A stretch of DNA of 64,000 nucleotides from Pseudomonadota bacterium (GCA_021805275.1 JAJZFQ010000043.1:131228-195227); one strand, 5' to 3'; positions 8,947 through 17,792 are shown, numbered from the stretch's first letter. Program-made: numbers and translations. The notes: generated by a model from the sequence alone, not told the origin.

Positions 8947-10008
8947 TCATTTCTCGTCGTAATCGATTTCCAACTCGGCGCTGAGGCATCTGGACTGACA
9001 GGCGAGCACGTAGCCCTGCGCAAGCTCCCACTCCTCGAGTGCGTAGTTCTGGTCCATGCGCACCTCGCCGCGCACGACTTTGGTCCGACAGGTCGAACAC
9101 ACGCCCGAGCGGCAGGAGAACGGCAGGTCGATGCCGGCGCGCTCAGCTGCCTCGAGCACGGTCTCACCCTCGATGGGCATGGTGAACGTACGGCGCCGAC
9201 CGTCGAGGACGACAGTCACCTCGGCCATTCCCTCGGCCTGCGCCTGTGTGCCGGCCGGCACGGCGGCCGTCTGCCCCGCGAGCCCGAAGTGCTCGACGCG
9301 GATGCGCTCGGCAGGCACACCGAGCTCCGCGAGCGCCGCGCAAACCTGCTGGTCCATCGCCCCGGGACCGCACACGAAATACTCCCCGACGGTGCGCGGA
9401 TCGAAGAACGCGTGCGCCAGTTCGCGCACCTTTGCCGCGTCCAGCCGACCGTTGTAGAGCGCGACTTCCTGCGGCTCGCGGCTCATCACGAAATGCAGCG
9501 CCAGCCTCTGCGGATAACGGTCCTTCAGCCCCTGCAGCGCCTCCAGGCCCATCGCCCGGGCGGCGCTGCGGTTGCCGTAGAAGATCATCATGGCACCGCC
9601 GGCGGCGAGCACTGCGCGCGTGACTGACAGTACCGGTGTGATGCCGCTGCCGGCGGCAAAGGCCACCCGGAGCCCCGCGCCGAGCGCAACGGCGTGCGGG
9701 GTGAAGCTGCCGTTCGGTGGCAGTGCCTGCAGCTCTTGCCCCGCCGCGAGCCGCTGCAGCACATCCGACATGCGCCCGCCCGGATGCACCCGGACGAGCA
9801 GCCGCAACGTCTCGGCGCCGGGCTCGTTGGTCAGCGAGTAGGTCCGGCGAAGCTCGCCGCCGTCGGCCGGGGTGCGCAGCACGATGTGCTGGCCGGGGCT
9901 GCCGCGGTACTCGGCGCGGTGCGTCTGCGGCACCGCAAGGGTGATGGCAAGCGTGTCCTCGGCCTCGGGCCGAACGTCGAGGACGCGCAGCGGATGAAAT
10001 TTCAACAT
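8947..10008 (-). CDS. paaE: PaaE: ferredoxin-NADP reductase subunit of phenylacetyl-CoA epoxidase
   Basis: A 353-residue reductase passing electrons from NADPH to the PaaA di-iron site. The N-terminal FAD domain has RRTYSLTNEPG. The nucleotide-binding half has GSGITPVLSV and YFVCGPGAMD. The C-terminal plant-type 2Fe-2S domain has FSCRSGVCSTCR plus a fourth cysteine in VLACQS. The frame is open 42 codons further upstream inside paaD, but ATG 10008 begins MLKFHPLRVLDVRPEAED, the usual PaaE start, one base after the paaD stop. Confidence 0.95.
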   Translation of the reverse strand: MLKFHPLRVLDVRPEAEDTLAITLAVPQTHRAEYRGSPGQHIVLRTPADGGELRRTYSLTNEPGAETLRLLVRVHPGGRMSDVLQRLAAGQELQALPPNGSFTPHAVALGAGLRVAFAAGSGITPVLSVTRAVLAAGGAMMIFYGNRSAARAMGLEALQGLKDRYPQRLALHFVMSREPQEVALYNGRLDAAKVRELAHAFFDPRTVGEYFVCGPGAMDQQVCAALAELGVPAERIRVEHFGLAGQTAAVPAGTQAQAEGMAEVTVVLDGRRRTFTMPIEGETVLEAAERAGIDLPFSCRSGVCSTCRTKVVRGEVRMDQNYALEEWELAQGYVLACQSRCLSAELEIDYDEK

Positions 10009-10009
10009 C

Positions 10010-10501
10010 TCAAAGGCACTTGAAGGTGTCGAAGGGTTCGAGACACTCGAGGCAGCGGTAGTGCGCCTTGCAGGGGGTCGAGCCGAATTCGCTGACGCGC
10101 TCGATGCGCGCGCTGGCGCAGCGCGGACAGGCAATGCTCCCCGGCGCCCTGGACTCGACGGCGATGCCGAACGCCTCGAGCTTGCGCCGTCCCGTCTCGC
10201 TCACCCACTCGCTCGACCAGGGAGGCCAGAGCAGCGTCTCGAGGGTGACGTCGGTGAACCCGTCCTGATCGAGCGCGGTGCGGATGGACCGGGCGATCAC
10301 TTCGCTCGCCGGGCAGCCGGAGTAGGTCGGGGTGATTCCCACCCGCAGCCGCCCGTCCGCTGCGGTGCGGACTTGGCGCACGACGCCGAGTTCGACCACG
10401 CTGAGCACGGGGATTTCTGGATCCATGACCGACTCGAGCGTCTGCCAGACCCGCTGCTCGCGGCTCGCGCCGGCTGCGCCCTGGACCGGCTCGCTCACCA
10501 C
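10010..10501 (-). CDS. paaD: PaaD: epoxidase maturation protein
   Basis: A 163-residue protein of the PaaD/MIP18 (DUF59) family, required for assembly of the phenylacetyl-CoA epoxidase metal centres. The DUF59 part shows VMDPEIPVLSVVELGVV and TPTYSGCPASEVI. The C-terminus carries the PaaD zinc-ribbon cysteines (CPRC near residue 129 and CLEC near 152, with two more Cys around them). Two tandem GTG codons (10501 and 10498) can start it; the second overlaps the paaC stop as GTGA. It sits between paaC and paaE as in other paa operons. Confidence 0.93.
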   Translation of the reverse strand: MVSEPVQGAAGASREQRVWQTLESVMDPEIPVLSVVELGVVRQVRTAADGRLRVGITPTYSGCPASEVIARSIRTALDQDGFTDVTLETLLWPPWSSEWVSETGRRKLEAFGIAVESRAPGSIACPRCASARIERVSEFGSTPCKAHYRCLECLEPFDTFKCL

Positions 10502-11283
10502 GACACGCCCGGGTAGGCGCGCGGCAGGAACTGCATCTCGGCGAGCAAATGCCCGAGGTGCTCGGTGTGCACGCCACGCTTACCGTGCCACGGATAATGC
10601 CGGTGCGCCGGCCGCTCGAGCTTCGCCTCGGCGAGCGCTGCGCTCACCCGGGTCTCCCAACGCTCGCGAATCAGTGCCGGTGCCGGCCCGATACCGCACA
10701 CGGCCATGCACGCATCGAGCGCATCGGCGCTTAGCAACTCGTCGGTGAAGCGCCAGAGCTTCTCCAGCGCCGCGCACGCGCGCGCATGGCTCTCGGCCGT
10801 GCCGTCGCCGAGCCGGACCAGCCACCCGGCGCTGAAGCGCCAGTGATAGCGGCACTCCTTCAGTGCCTTCTCGGCGATGTCGGCGAGCTCGCGGTCCCGC
10901 GAGCCGGCAAGACTCTCGTAGGTCTCCAGCTGCCAGGCGTCGAGCAGGCACTGGCGAACAATGGTTTCGGCGAAGTCCCCGTCCGGCTGCTCGGCAAGTG
11001 CCATATTGCGGAACTGCCCCGCATCGCGCAGGAACGCGAGCGCGTCCTCGTCCCGGCCGCGGCCCTCGATACGCCCAGCATGCGCGAGCAGCAGCCGCGC
11101 CTGACCGAGCAGGTCGAGGGCGATGTTACCGAGTGCCAGATCCTCCTCGAGCGCCGGGCCGTGTCCGAGCAGCGCCCCGAGGCGCTGCGCGGCAATGAGG
11201 CTGGTGTCCCCGAGGCGCAGCACGTACTCGAAGCGATCCTCGGCGCTGGCCGCCGCCCGGGCCGGCTCGGCTGCGGGGCTCAC
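10495..11283 (-). CDS. paaC: PaaC: structural subunit of phenylacetyl-CoA epoxidase
   Basis: A 262-residue ferritin-like helical protein that forms the heterodimeric core with PaaA but lacks a full di-iron site. It shows the family's RLGDTSLIAAQRL, HGPALEEDLALGNIALDLLGQARLLL, ECRYHWRFSAGWLVRLGDGT and the closing HTEHLGHLLAEMQFL. The GTG start overlaps the paaB stop by four bases (GTGA) and its own stop overlaps paaD, so translation of the subunits is probably coupled. Confidence 0.95.
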   Translation of the reverse strand: MSPAAEPARAAASAEDRFEYVLRLGDTSLIAAQRLGALLGHGPALEEDLALGNIALDLLGQARLLLAHAGRIEGRGRDEDALAFLRDAGQFRNMALAEQPDGDFAETIVRQCLLDAWQLETYESLAGSRDRELADIAEKALKECRYHWRFSAGWLVRLGDGTAESHARACAALEKLWRFTDELLSADALDACMAVCGIGPAPALIRERWETRVSAALAEAKLERPAHRHYPWHGKRGVHTEHLGHLLAEMQFLPRAYPGVSW

Positions 11284-11564
11284 AGGTTCTTGACCTCTTC
11301 GGGGATGGCGTAGAACGTCGGGTGCCGGTAGACCTTGTCGCGCGCCGGCTCGAACAGTGCGTCGGCGTCCGCCGGATCGGAGGCGAGGATCTCGCTCGAG
11401 CGGACCACCCAGATGCTTACCCCCTCCTGCCGGCGAGTATAGGTGTCGCGCGCGTGCTCGAGGGCCATGCGCGCATCGGCGGCGTGCAGGCTCCCGACGT
11501 GTTTGTGTTCCAGCCCGCTGCGCGCGCGGATGAACACCTCGTAGAGCATCCAGTCTTCATTCAT
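11280..11564 (-). CDS. paaB: PaaB: small subunit of phenylacetyl-CoA epoxidase
   Basis: A 94-residue protein that bridges PaaAC heterodimers. It has the family pattern WMLYEVFIRARSGLEHKHVGSLHA, an Ala-rich helix and SIWVVRSSEI, ending with the typical DKVYRHPTFY segment. ATG start 12 bases after the paaA stop; its TGA overlaps the GTG of paaC. Length equals that of known PaaB proteins. Confidence 0.95.
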   Translation of the reverse strand: MNEDWMLYEVFIRARSGLEHKHVGSLHAADARMALEHARDTYTRRQEGVSIWVVRSSEILASDPADADALFEPARDKVYRHPTFYAIPEEVKNL

Positions 11565-11576
11565 GATTGTCGCTCC

Positions 11577-12572
11577 TCAGCTGGCCTGCGCGTCGCGCGC
11601 CGCCGCGGCCTGCTTCTCGGCGTAGGCAACGGCGGCCTCGCGCACCCAACGACCCGCCTCGTGCGCGGCGCGCCGCGCCGCGAGGCGCTCGCGATTGCAC
11701 GGCCCATCGCCCTTGAGCACCGCGTGAAACTCGCTCCAGTCGATCGGACCGTGAAGGTAGTGTCCGGCCGTCTCGTCCCAGCGCAGCTCGGGGTCCGGCA
11801 CCACCAGGCCCAGGTACTCCGCCTGCGGCACAGTCGCATCGATGAACCGCTGCCGCAGCTCGTCGTTGCTGAAGCGCTTGATCTTCCAACGCATCGACTG
11901 CGCGCTGTGCACCGAGTCCGTATCGCTCGGTCCGAACATCATCAGCGAGGGCCACCACCAGCGATTCAGCGCGTCCTGCGCCATGGCGCGCTGCTCAGCG
12001 CTGCCGCCCGCTAGCGTCAGCATGATCTCGTAGCCCTGGCGCTGGTGAAAACTCTCCTCCTTGCAGATGCGCACCATGGCGCGCGCGTATGGGCCGTACG
12101 AGCAGCGGCACAGCGGAATCTGGTTCATGATCGCCGCGCCATCAACCAGCCAGCCGATCGTCCCGATGTCCGCCCACGTGAGGGTCGGATAGTTGAAGAT
12201 GCTCGAGTACTTGGCCCGTCCGATAAGCAGCTGCGCCACGAGCTCACCGCGCGCGACACCGAGCGTCTCGGCCGCGCTGTAAAGGTACATCCCGTGCCCG
12301 CCCTCGTCCTGAACCTTGGCGATGAGCACCGCCTTGCGCCGCAGCGAGGGGGCCCGGGTGATCCAGTTGCCCTCCGGGAGCATGCCGACGATCTCCGAAT
12401 GGGCATGCTGAGCGATCTGGCGGATGAGGGTCTGGCGATAGGCCTCGGGCATCCAGTCCTTCGGCTCGATCTTTTCATCCGCATCGATACGCGCCTGGAA
12501 GCGCTCCAGACGTTCGTGTTCGTCCGCCGGCGCGCTCGGCGGCTGTGAGGCATCCAGGGCTTGCGTGTACAT
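11577..12572 (-). CDS. paaA: PaaA: catalytic di-iron subunit of phenylacetyl-CoA 1,2-epoxidase
   Basis: A 331-residue oxygenase alpha subunit that epoxidises the aromatic ring of phenylacetyl-CoA using O2 and electrons from PaaE. The two carboxylate-histidine iron motifs are visible: DEGGH (in [17 protein letters not shown]) and EESFH (in [14 protein letters not shown]). Other PaaA landmarks are [40 protein letters not shown] and [13 protein letters not shown]. First gene of paaABCDEGZ, directly behind the promoter and palindrome at 12591-12638. Confidence 0.97.
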   Translation of the reverse strand: MYTQALDASQPPSAPADEHERLERFQARIDADEKIEPKDWMPEAYRQTLIRQIAQHAHSEIVGMLPEGNWITRAPSLRRKAVLIAKVQDEGGHGMYLYSAAETLGVARGELVAQLLIGRAKYSSIFNYPTLTWADIGTIGWLVDGAAIMNQIPLCRCSYGPYARAMVRICKEESFHQRQGYEIMLTLAGGSAEQRAMAQDALNRWWWPSLMMFGPSDTDSVHSAQSMRWKIKRFSNDELRQRFIDATVPQAEYLGLVVPDPELRWDETAGHYLHGPIDWSEFHAVLKGDGPCNRERLAARRAAHEAGRWVREAAVAYAEKQAAAARDAQAS

Positions 12573-12590
12573 GCGTTGCCGATCACCCGA

Positions 12591-12602
12591 ATCAGATCTG
12601 AT
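12591..12602. promoter_or_regulatory. Candidate PaaX operator
   Basis: ATCAGATCTGAT is a perfect 12-base palindrome. It sits just downstream of the -10 box of the paaA promoter, at about +1 to +12, where a bound repressor would block RNA polymerase. PaaX, encoded divergently, is known in other bacteria to repress paa promoters until phenylacetyl-CoA is present. Assignment to PaaX is inference from position and symmetry. Confidence 0.55.
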
Positions 12603-12610
12603 ACATAAAA

Positions 12611-12638
12611 ACTATAGTCTTCATGATTTTTGTGTCAA
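12611..12638 (-). promoter_or_regulatory. Sigma-70-type promoter of the paa operon
   Basis: On the minus strand TTGACA (12638-12633) is followed after 16 bases by TATAGT (12616-12611), a perfect -35 and five-of-six -10. Start of transcription is expected near 12604, giving a leader of about 30 bases before the paaA ATG at 12572. Confidence 0.75.
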
Positions 12639-12683
12639 GAAATTTCATGGCAGAATTGCGCTCCCAGATCGCCCGAGCGCTCG

Positions 12684-13607
12684 ATGCAGGCCAGCCGCAG
12701 CCCCCACCCCGCCGTCGCCGCCGTGCTGCGACGCTTTCGTGCCCAGCGTCCGCTGCGCGGCGGATCATTGCTGATGACCGTGTTCGGCGATGCGATCGCC
12801 CCACGCGCAGGACGCGTGAGCCTCGGCAGCCTCATCCGGCTCGGGCGGCCCTTCGGGCTCGCCGAGCGGCTGGTGCGTACCAGCGCGGCGCGCCTGGCGA
12901 CCGACGGCTGGCTCACCGCCGTGCGGCAGGGCCGGCGCAGCGAGTACCGCCTGACCGACACCGGGCACGGGGTCTTCGCCGCGGCCACTCAGCGCATCTA
13001 CGCCGCGAATCCCAGCGCCTGGGACGGCCGCTGGACGCTCCTGGTGGTGCCACCGGGCCGCGGCGCGCGCGGTTCGCTGCGCGAGCGACTGCACTGGGTG
13101 GGATTCGGGCGGCTTGCCCCCGGCGTGTTCGTTCACCCGACGTGCACGCCGCAACAGGCCCGCGAGTGGTTCGCCCCACAGCGGGTCGAGGACGGCTGGG
13201 TATTTCGCGGGTCCGGCGAGGGGACGGCGCACGACCGTCAGCTGGTCGCGACAGCCTGGGACCTGGAGAGCCTCGCGCGCCGCTACCGGGCGTTCCGCGA
13301 TGCGTTCGGTCCCATCGAGGCCTCGGACGCGCCCGCACTTCTGGCGCCGGAAGCGGCCTTCCTCGTACGCACGCTATTGATTCACGAGTATCGCAGGATT
13401 CACCTGCGCGATCCGCTGCTCCCACCGGCCCTGCTGCCGCAACCATGGGTCGGCGCCGAGGCCTACGGACTGTGCCGTCGCCTCTATGCCGCGGTGTTCG
13501 GCGCAGCGGAGCACTACCTGGATGAGCACGGGGCAACGCTGAACGGGGCCCTGCCGCCGGCAGGGCCCGAGGTATTCGCGCGCTTTGGCGGGCTCACCCG
13601 CCCCTGA
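12684..13607 (+). CDS. paaX: PaaX-family transcriptional repressor
   Basis: A 307-residue regulator divergent from paaA. The N-terminal winged helix carries LRGGSLLMTVFGDAIAPRAG, GSLIRLGRPFGLAERLVRTSAARLATDGWL and a wing RQGRRSEYRLTDTG, all PaaX landmarks. The larger C-terminal effector part includes LRERLHWVGFGRLAPGVFVHP and the DPLLPPALLPQPW motif. It normally represses paa genes and is released by phenylacetyl-CoA. The frame is open from a TTG at 12630, but ATG 12684 (MQASRSPHPAV) gives the usual length; no strong ribosome site is seen before either. Confidence 0.93.
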   Translation: MQASRSPHPAVAAVLRRFRAQRPLRGGSLLMTVFGDAIAPRAGRVSLGSLIRLGRPFGLAERLVRTSAARLATDGWLTAVRQGRRSEYRLTDTGHGVFAAATQRIYAANPSAWDGRWTLLVVPPGRGARGSLRERLHWVGFGRLAPGVFVHPTCTPQQAREWFAPQRVEDGWVFRGSGEGTAHDRQLVATAWDLESLARRYRAFRDAFGPIEASDAPALLAPEAAFLVRTLLIHEYRRIHLRDPLLPPALLPQPWVGAEAYGLCRRLYAAVFGAAEHYLDEHGATLNGALPPAGPEVFARFGGLTRP

Positions 13608-13613
13608 ACACCC

Positions 13614-14276
13614 TTACCAGGTGTTCGGCTCCCAGTTCTGCTCGCTGCCGTTGGACAGTTCGCCGGTCACGATGGTCTTGGCGTCCTTGTAGAAGTGTGG
13701 CGGCACGGGCAGGTTCAGCGGCGCCGGCGAGCCGTCCATCACCCGGCCGGCCAGATCGTAGCGCGAGCCGTGGCAGGGGCAGTAGTAGCCGCCCGGCCAA
13801 CTCGCCCCGAGCAGCGGGTCGCCGACTGAGGCGTGCAGCTTCGGCATGCAGCCGAGGTGGGTGCAGATGCCGACCACCACCAGGTATTCCGGAACGATCG
13901 AGCGACTGATCGGGTTCCAGCCGGGCAGGTTCGCCGGCTGCTGATCCGCCTTCGAGAGAGGATCCTTGAGCTGGCCGTTGAGTGAGGACAGGGCCTTGAT
14001 CTCATCCTCGGTCCGGCGCAGCACGTAGATCGGACGGCGCCGCCAGGAAGCGACCAGCATCTCCTTCGGCTTCAACTTGGAGATATCAATGGTCACCGGC
14101 GCCCCGAGCGCACGAGCCGTCTCGCTCGGCTCCATCGATTCGATGAAGGGGGTTGCCGCCAGGCCTACGCCGACTGCGCCGACCGCCGCCGTGGCCGCAG
14201 TCAACATGCGCCTGCGGGCCAGATCCGGTTCGGACTCGTCACCCGGCGATCCAGGCAAGGTGGTGCCATCGGTCAT
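13614..14276 (-). CDS. petA: Rieske iron-sulfur subunit of cytochrome bc1, without petB/petC
   Basis: A 220-residue ubiquinol-cytochrome c reductase iron-sulfur protein. A twin-arginine signal (ARRRMLTAATAAVGAVGVGLAATPF) anchors it. The Rieske cluster ligands are in CTHLGCMPKL and CPCHGSRYD, followed by the Pro-rich PAPLNLPVPPHF. ATG 14276 follows GCGGAGGACCTCAGC. In most proteobacteria petA heads petABC; here cytochrome b and c1 genes are absent and the next gene downstream is the convergent paaX. It lies 104 bases behind the E2 gene on the same strand, separated by a hairpin. Confidence 0.93.
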   Translation of the reverse strand: MTDGTTLPGSPGDESEPDLARRRMLTAATAAVGAVGVGLAATPFIESMEPSETARALGAPVTIDISKLKPKEMLVASWRRRPIYVLRRTEDEIKALSSLNGQLKDPLSKADQQPANLPGWNPISRSIVPEYLVVVGICTHLGCMPKLHASVGDPLLGASWPGGYYCPCHGSRYDLAGRVMDGSPAPLNLPVPPHFYKDAKTIVTGELSNGSEQNWEPNTW

Positions 14277-14355
14277 GCTGAGGTCCTCCGCTGGAGTTCT
14301 GCGCGCATGGTAGTCTCCTCGGAGCCGTCCGTCACTACGGGTATCACGAAACACC

Positions 14356-14374
14356 CCGGGGGTCGCGCCCCCGG
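14356..14374 (-). terminator. Hairpin between the E2 gene and petA
   Basis: CCGGGGG and CCCCCGG form a perfect seven-base stem with a five-base loop seven bases beyond the E2 stop. On the minus strand it is followed by GGTGTTTCG rather than a proper T-run, so it may attenuate rather than end transcription into petA. Confidence 0.4.
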
Positions 14375-14380
14375 TCGGCC

Positions 14381-15619
14381 TCACTCGCTCCAGCCCGCGA
14401 GCCGCTCGGTGAACACCTGCATGAAGCGGTTGGCACGCTCTCCGTCCATGACGCGATGGTCGATCGTCAATGTGGCGTAGCAGCGCGGACGAATCTCGAT
14501 ACGCTCCTCGCTGCCGTGCGCCACCACCACAGCGCGCTTCTCAACCTTGCCGACGCCGAGGATCGCTGCCTGGCCGGGAAACAGAATGATCGGCGCGGCG
14601 ATCAGGCTGCCGCTCACGCCGTGGTTGGACAGCGTGAAGGTGCCGCCGCGCACGTCCTGCGGGCGCAGCCGTCCGTCGCGCGCGCGCTGCACCAGCTCGC
14701 CGATTCCTGCGGCGGTGCGCTCCAGATCGAGCCCCTCGGCGCCATGCAGCACCGGGGCCACCAGCCCCTCGGGCGCGGCGGTGCCGATACCGAAATTCAC
14801 CGTCTCGTAGATCTCCAGGGCCTCCTCGCCCCAGCGGCTGTTCGCCTCCGGAACGGCACGGATGGCCTCGATCGCTGCGCGCACGAAGTACGCCGTCAGC
14901 GTCAGTGACACGCCGCGGTCGGCCATGGTTTGCCGGTGCCGCGCGCGATGCTCGAGTACCGCGGTCAGATCCACCTCGAATACGTTGGTGACGTGCGGCG
15001 CGCTGCGCAGCAGGCTCTCGACCATGCGCGAGGCGATGCGCTTGCGCACCGCGGTGTGCGGTACCCGCCGTACGGCCACCTCGGAGTCGCTCCGCGCACC
15101 GAACGCATCGCCCTGCGGCGCCCGCGGCTCGGCCGCCACGCGGGCCGGTTCGTATGCGAGCACATCATTCACCGTGATCCGTCCGCCCTCACCCGTGCCA
15201 CGAACCTCATCGGGCTCCAGCCCGCGCTCGCTGAGCAGCCGGCGCACGGCGGGACTGAGCCGCAGCGCATCGCCCGGGCGGCCCGCAGCGGACGGGGAGA
15301 TTGTCGGACCCGCCGCGGCCGCCAGGGCGCGCGTGCGCGGCAGCACCTCTGCAGGCGCGGCCGACGGCTCGCCCGCCGGGACGATCCGTCCGAGCAGCTC
15401 TCCGGGCTCGACCTCGTCGCGCTCGGCCTTCACGATGGCCTCGAGCACGCCCGAGGCCGGCGCGGGCACCTCGATGGTGACCTTGTCGGTTTCCAGTTCG
15501 ATCAATGGCTCGTGTGCGCTCACGCTCTCGCCGACCGCCTTCAGCCAGCGCAGCACCTGCGAGCGGGTGCCTTCTTCCTGTCCCGCGGGCGCTCGGACCT
15601 CGATCGGCTGCTGCGCCAC
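14381..15619 (-). CDS. bkdB: Dihydrolipoamide acyltransferase (E2) of a branched-chain 2-oxoacid dehydrogenase
   Basis: A 412-residue E2. An N-terminal lipoyl domain has the lysine to be lipoylated in LIELETDKVTIEVPAPASG (near residue 47). A linker and a peripheral-subunit-binding domain follow (LSPAVRRLLSERGLEPDEVRGTGEGGRITVNDVL). The catalytic acyltransferase domain ends in the DHRVMDGERANRF motif bearing the active histidine. The complex oxidatively decarboxylates valine-, leucine- and isoleucine-derived 2-oxoacids to acyl-CoA. It starts two bases after the E1 stop. No lipoamide dehydrogenase gene follows, so E3 must be shared from elsewhere. Confidence 0.9.
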   Translation of the reverse strand: MAQQPIEVRAPAGQEEGTRSQVLRWLKAVGESVSAHEPLIELETDKVTIEVPAPASGVLEAIVKAERDEVEPGELLGRIVPAGEPSAAPAEVLPRTRALAAAAGPTISPSAAGRPGDALRLSPAVRRLLSERGLEPDEVRGTGEGGRITVNDVLAYEPARVAAEPRAPQGDAFGARSDSEVAVRRVPHTAVRKRIASRMVESLLRSAPHVTNVFEVDLTAVLEHRARHRQTMADRGVSLTLTAYFVRAAIEAIRAVPEANSRWGEEALEIYETVNFGIGTAAPEGLVAPVLHGAEGLDLERTAAGIGELVQRARDGRLRPQDVRGGTFTLSNHGVSGSLIAAPIILFPGQAAILGVGKVEKRAVVVAHGSEERIEIRPRCYATLTIDHRVMDGERANRFMQVFTERLAGWSE

Positions 15620-15621
15620 GA

Positions 15622-17733
15622 CTACACGCTCGCGACGGCGCGGATCGCGCGCGTGATGGACTCGACACCCGGAACGGCTGCCTCGAGCAACACTGGCGCA
15701 TGCGGGCTCGGGATGTCGGGCATGGCCAGCCGCTCGACGGGTGCCTCAAGGCTGAAGAACGCCTCGCGCGCGAGCACCGCGGCCACCTCGGCACCGAAAC
15801 CGGCGGTAAGGTTGTCCTCGTGCACGATCAGACATCGGTGCGTCTTGCGCACCGAGGCGAGAACCGCCGCGCGGTCCCAGGGCGAGAGCGTGCGCAGATC
15901 CAGGATCTCCACGAGCACACCGGAGGCCTCGGCAGCGAGTTCACAGCGCTCGACCATCGCGCCCCAGGTGACAATGGTCAGCTCCGAGCCCTCGCGCACG
16001 CAGCGCGCAACACCGAACGGCAGCACGTACCGATCGCCCGGATACGGTCGACGCGCCCAGGCGCCGTCGAGCAGCGCGCGATGTTCGAAGAAGATGGTCG
16101 GATCATTGCCGCGCAGTGCCGCGCGCAGCAGCCCGACCGCATCCTCGGCATTGGACGGCACCGCGAGCCGCCAGCCGATGCCGTGCGCCCAGGCGACTTC
16201 ATTGGTCTGGCTGTGCCAGGGATCGCCGCACTTGAAGTACCCGCCCGGCATGCGCACCACCATCGGCGCGGCGAACCGGTTGGCGGTGCGCCAGCGCAGC
16301 GTGCCGCAGTCGTTGATCTGCTCGGTGGCCGGATCGGCATACTTGCGGAACTGGATCTCCGGCACCGGCAACAGCCCGGCGAGCGCCATGCCGACGGCTC
16401 GACCGATGATGCCCTCCTCGGAGAGACTGGTGTCGAACACGCGCGCCGCGCCGTGCTTGTCCTGCAGTCCGAGCGTCGCGCCGTGCACGCCGCCCTTCGG
16501 TCCGACGTCCTCGCCGAAGACCACCATGCGCGGATTCAGGCCGAGCTCGACATCCAGCGTGCGACGGATCGCCGTCAGCATGTTGATGCGAGTCGGTTCA
16601 GGCTTGCGTTGCGTGCTGCCCGGCGCGAAGGCAACACCGAGCGGCGCGACACCACCTTGCTCCTGAAGCTGGGCACGTCCGTCGATGTCGTGCTCGGTGA
16701 ATACGTGCCGGGTGAGGCCGGCCGGATCGGGCAGCGCGCGATGAAGCGCGCGCTCGACCGAGTGCTCCACCTCGCGCTGGGAGTCCTCGGCGATCTGCCG
16801 CCATTCGCTCTCGGCCATGCGCTGCGGGACGAGGTAGCGGTACAGGCGGCGCAGCGGATCGTTGGCCCGCTCGCGGGCGATCGTCTCGGGCGGCTTGTAG
16901 GCCTGGGTGTCCTGGCCCGAGTGGCCGCACAGCCGCGGCACGGTCAGGCGCAGCAGCGCCGGGGCGCGTTGCCCGCGCACGAAGCGCACTGCCTCGCCGA
17001 TGCGCTCGGCGGCCGTCTCGGGATCGGCACCATCGCCCTCGAAGATCGTCAGGCCCGAGAACGCGCGCAGGTTGGCGGCAATATTGCCGCCCGGGGTCTG
17101 CAGGCGCGAACTCACCGAGATGCCGAAGCCGTTGTCCTCGATGTAGATCAGCATCGGCAGGCGCAGCGTGGTGGCCATCGTGAGCGCCGACCAGAACCCG
17201 GCCGTGGCCACCGAGCCGTCGCCACCGAGCACGACCGCGATGCTGCGCGCGTAGTGGGTATCGCCAAGCGTCTCGTGGTGGTAACCGATCGACTGGGCCC
17301 ATCCGGCCGCGGGGGTGTACTGCGCCCCGACGCCACCGCACGCCGGCAGCACTGTCGCGCCGCCCCGGCCCGGCTTGTTGAACACCACGCCGATGTCGCG
17401 ACCGTCGCTGAACGCCCCCGCGCGTGCCAGCGGACCGGCCGCGGCCTCCTCGAGGTCCACTCCCAGGGCCAGCATCAGCGGACGGGAGCGGTAGTACACC
17501 GTGACCGCATCGTGCGGCTCGGTCAGCTGCAGCCCGAGCAGAATCTGCGCCAGGTCGTGCCCACGGGCGGAGAACTGATACATCACCTGGCGGGCGGGCA
17601 CTAGCCGGGTCTCCTCGATGTCATCGAGCGCGCGCGAGCAGTGCAGCAGCCGCGTCACCCGCGCCCAGTCCGGCTGGGAGGCGGCCGATGCGCAGTGGCC
17701 TGTGAGCGCCGTTGAGGGGGCGGGAGAAGCCAT
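15622..17733 (-). CDS. Fused E1 alpha-beta of a branched-chain 2-oxoacid dehydrogenase
   Basis: A 703-residue thiamine-diphosphate enzyme combining the alpha and beta E1 chains. The alpha half has the TPP motif GGDGSVATAGFWSALTMA...EDNGFGIS (about residues 168-205) and YYRSRPLMLALG. The beta half starts near residue 385 (RINMLTAIRRTLDVEL) with VVFGEDVGPKGGVHGAT, FEHRALLDGAW and a C-terminal LTAGFGAEVAAVL. Fusion avoids unequal expression of the two chains. It pairs with the E2 gene two bases downstream. Upstream, across a 124-base gap, lies a divergent Lrp regulator gene. Confidence 0.9.
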   Translation of the reverse strand: MASPAPSTALTGHCASAASQPDWARVTRLLHCSRALDDIEETRLVPARQVMYQFSARGHDLAQILLGLQLTEPHDAVTVYYRSRPLMLALGVDLEEAAAGPLARAGAFSDGRDIGVVFNKPGRGGATVLPACGGVGAQYTPAAGWAQSIGYHHETLGDTHYARSIAVVLGGDGSVATAGFWSALTMATTLRLPMLIYIEDNGFGISVSSRLQTPGGNIAANLRAFSGLTIFEGDGADPETAAERIGEAVRFVRGQRAPALLRLTVPRLCGHSGQDTQAYKPPETIARERANDPLRRLYRYLVPQRMAESEWRQIAEDSQREVEHSVERALHRALPDPAGLTRHVFTEHDIDGRAQLQEQGGVAPLGVAFAPGSTQRKPEPTRINMLTAIRRTLDVELGLNPRMVVFGEDVGPKGGVHGATLGLQDKHGAARVFDTSLSEEGIIGRAVGMALAGLLPVPEIQFRKYADPATEQINDCGTLRWRTANRFAAPMVVRMPGGYFKCGDPWHSQTNEVAWAHGIGWRLAVPSNAEDAVGLLRAALRGNDPTIFFEHRALLDGAWARRPYPGDRYVLPFGVARCVREGSELTIVTWGAMVERCELAAEASGVLVEILDLRTLSPWDRAAVLASVRKTHRCLIVHEDNLTAGFGAEVAAVLAREAFFSLEAPVERLAMPDIPSPHAPVLLEAAVPGVESITRAIRAVASV

Positions 17734-17792
17734 GGGTCCGCTCCGGACAGGTGTAATCGCAGCCAGCCTATGCGCTCCTTCACGAAATAGGC

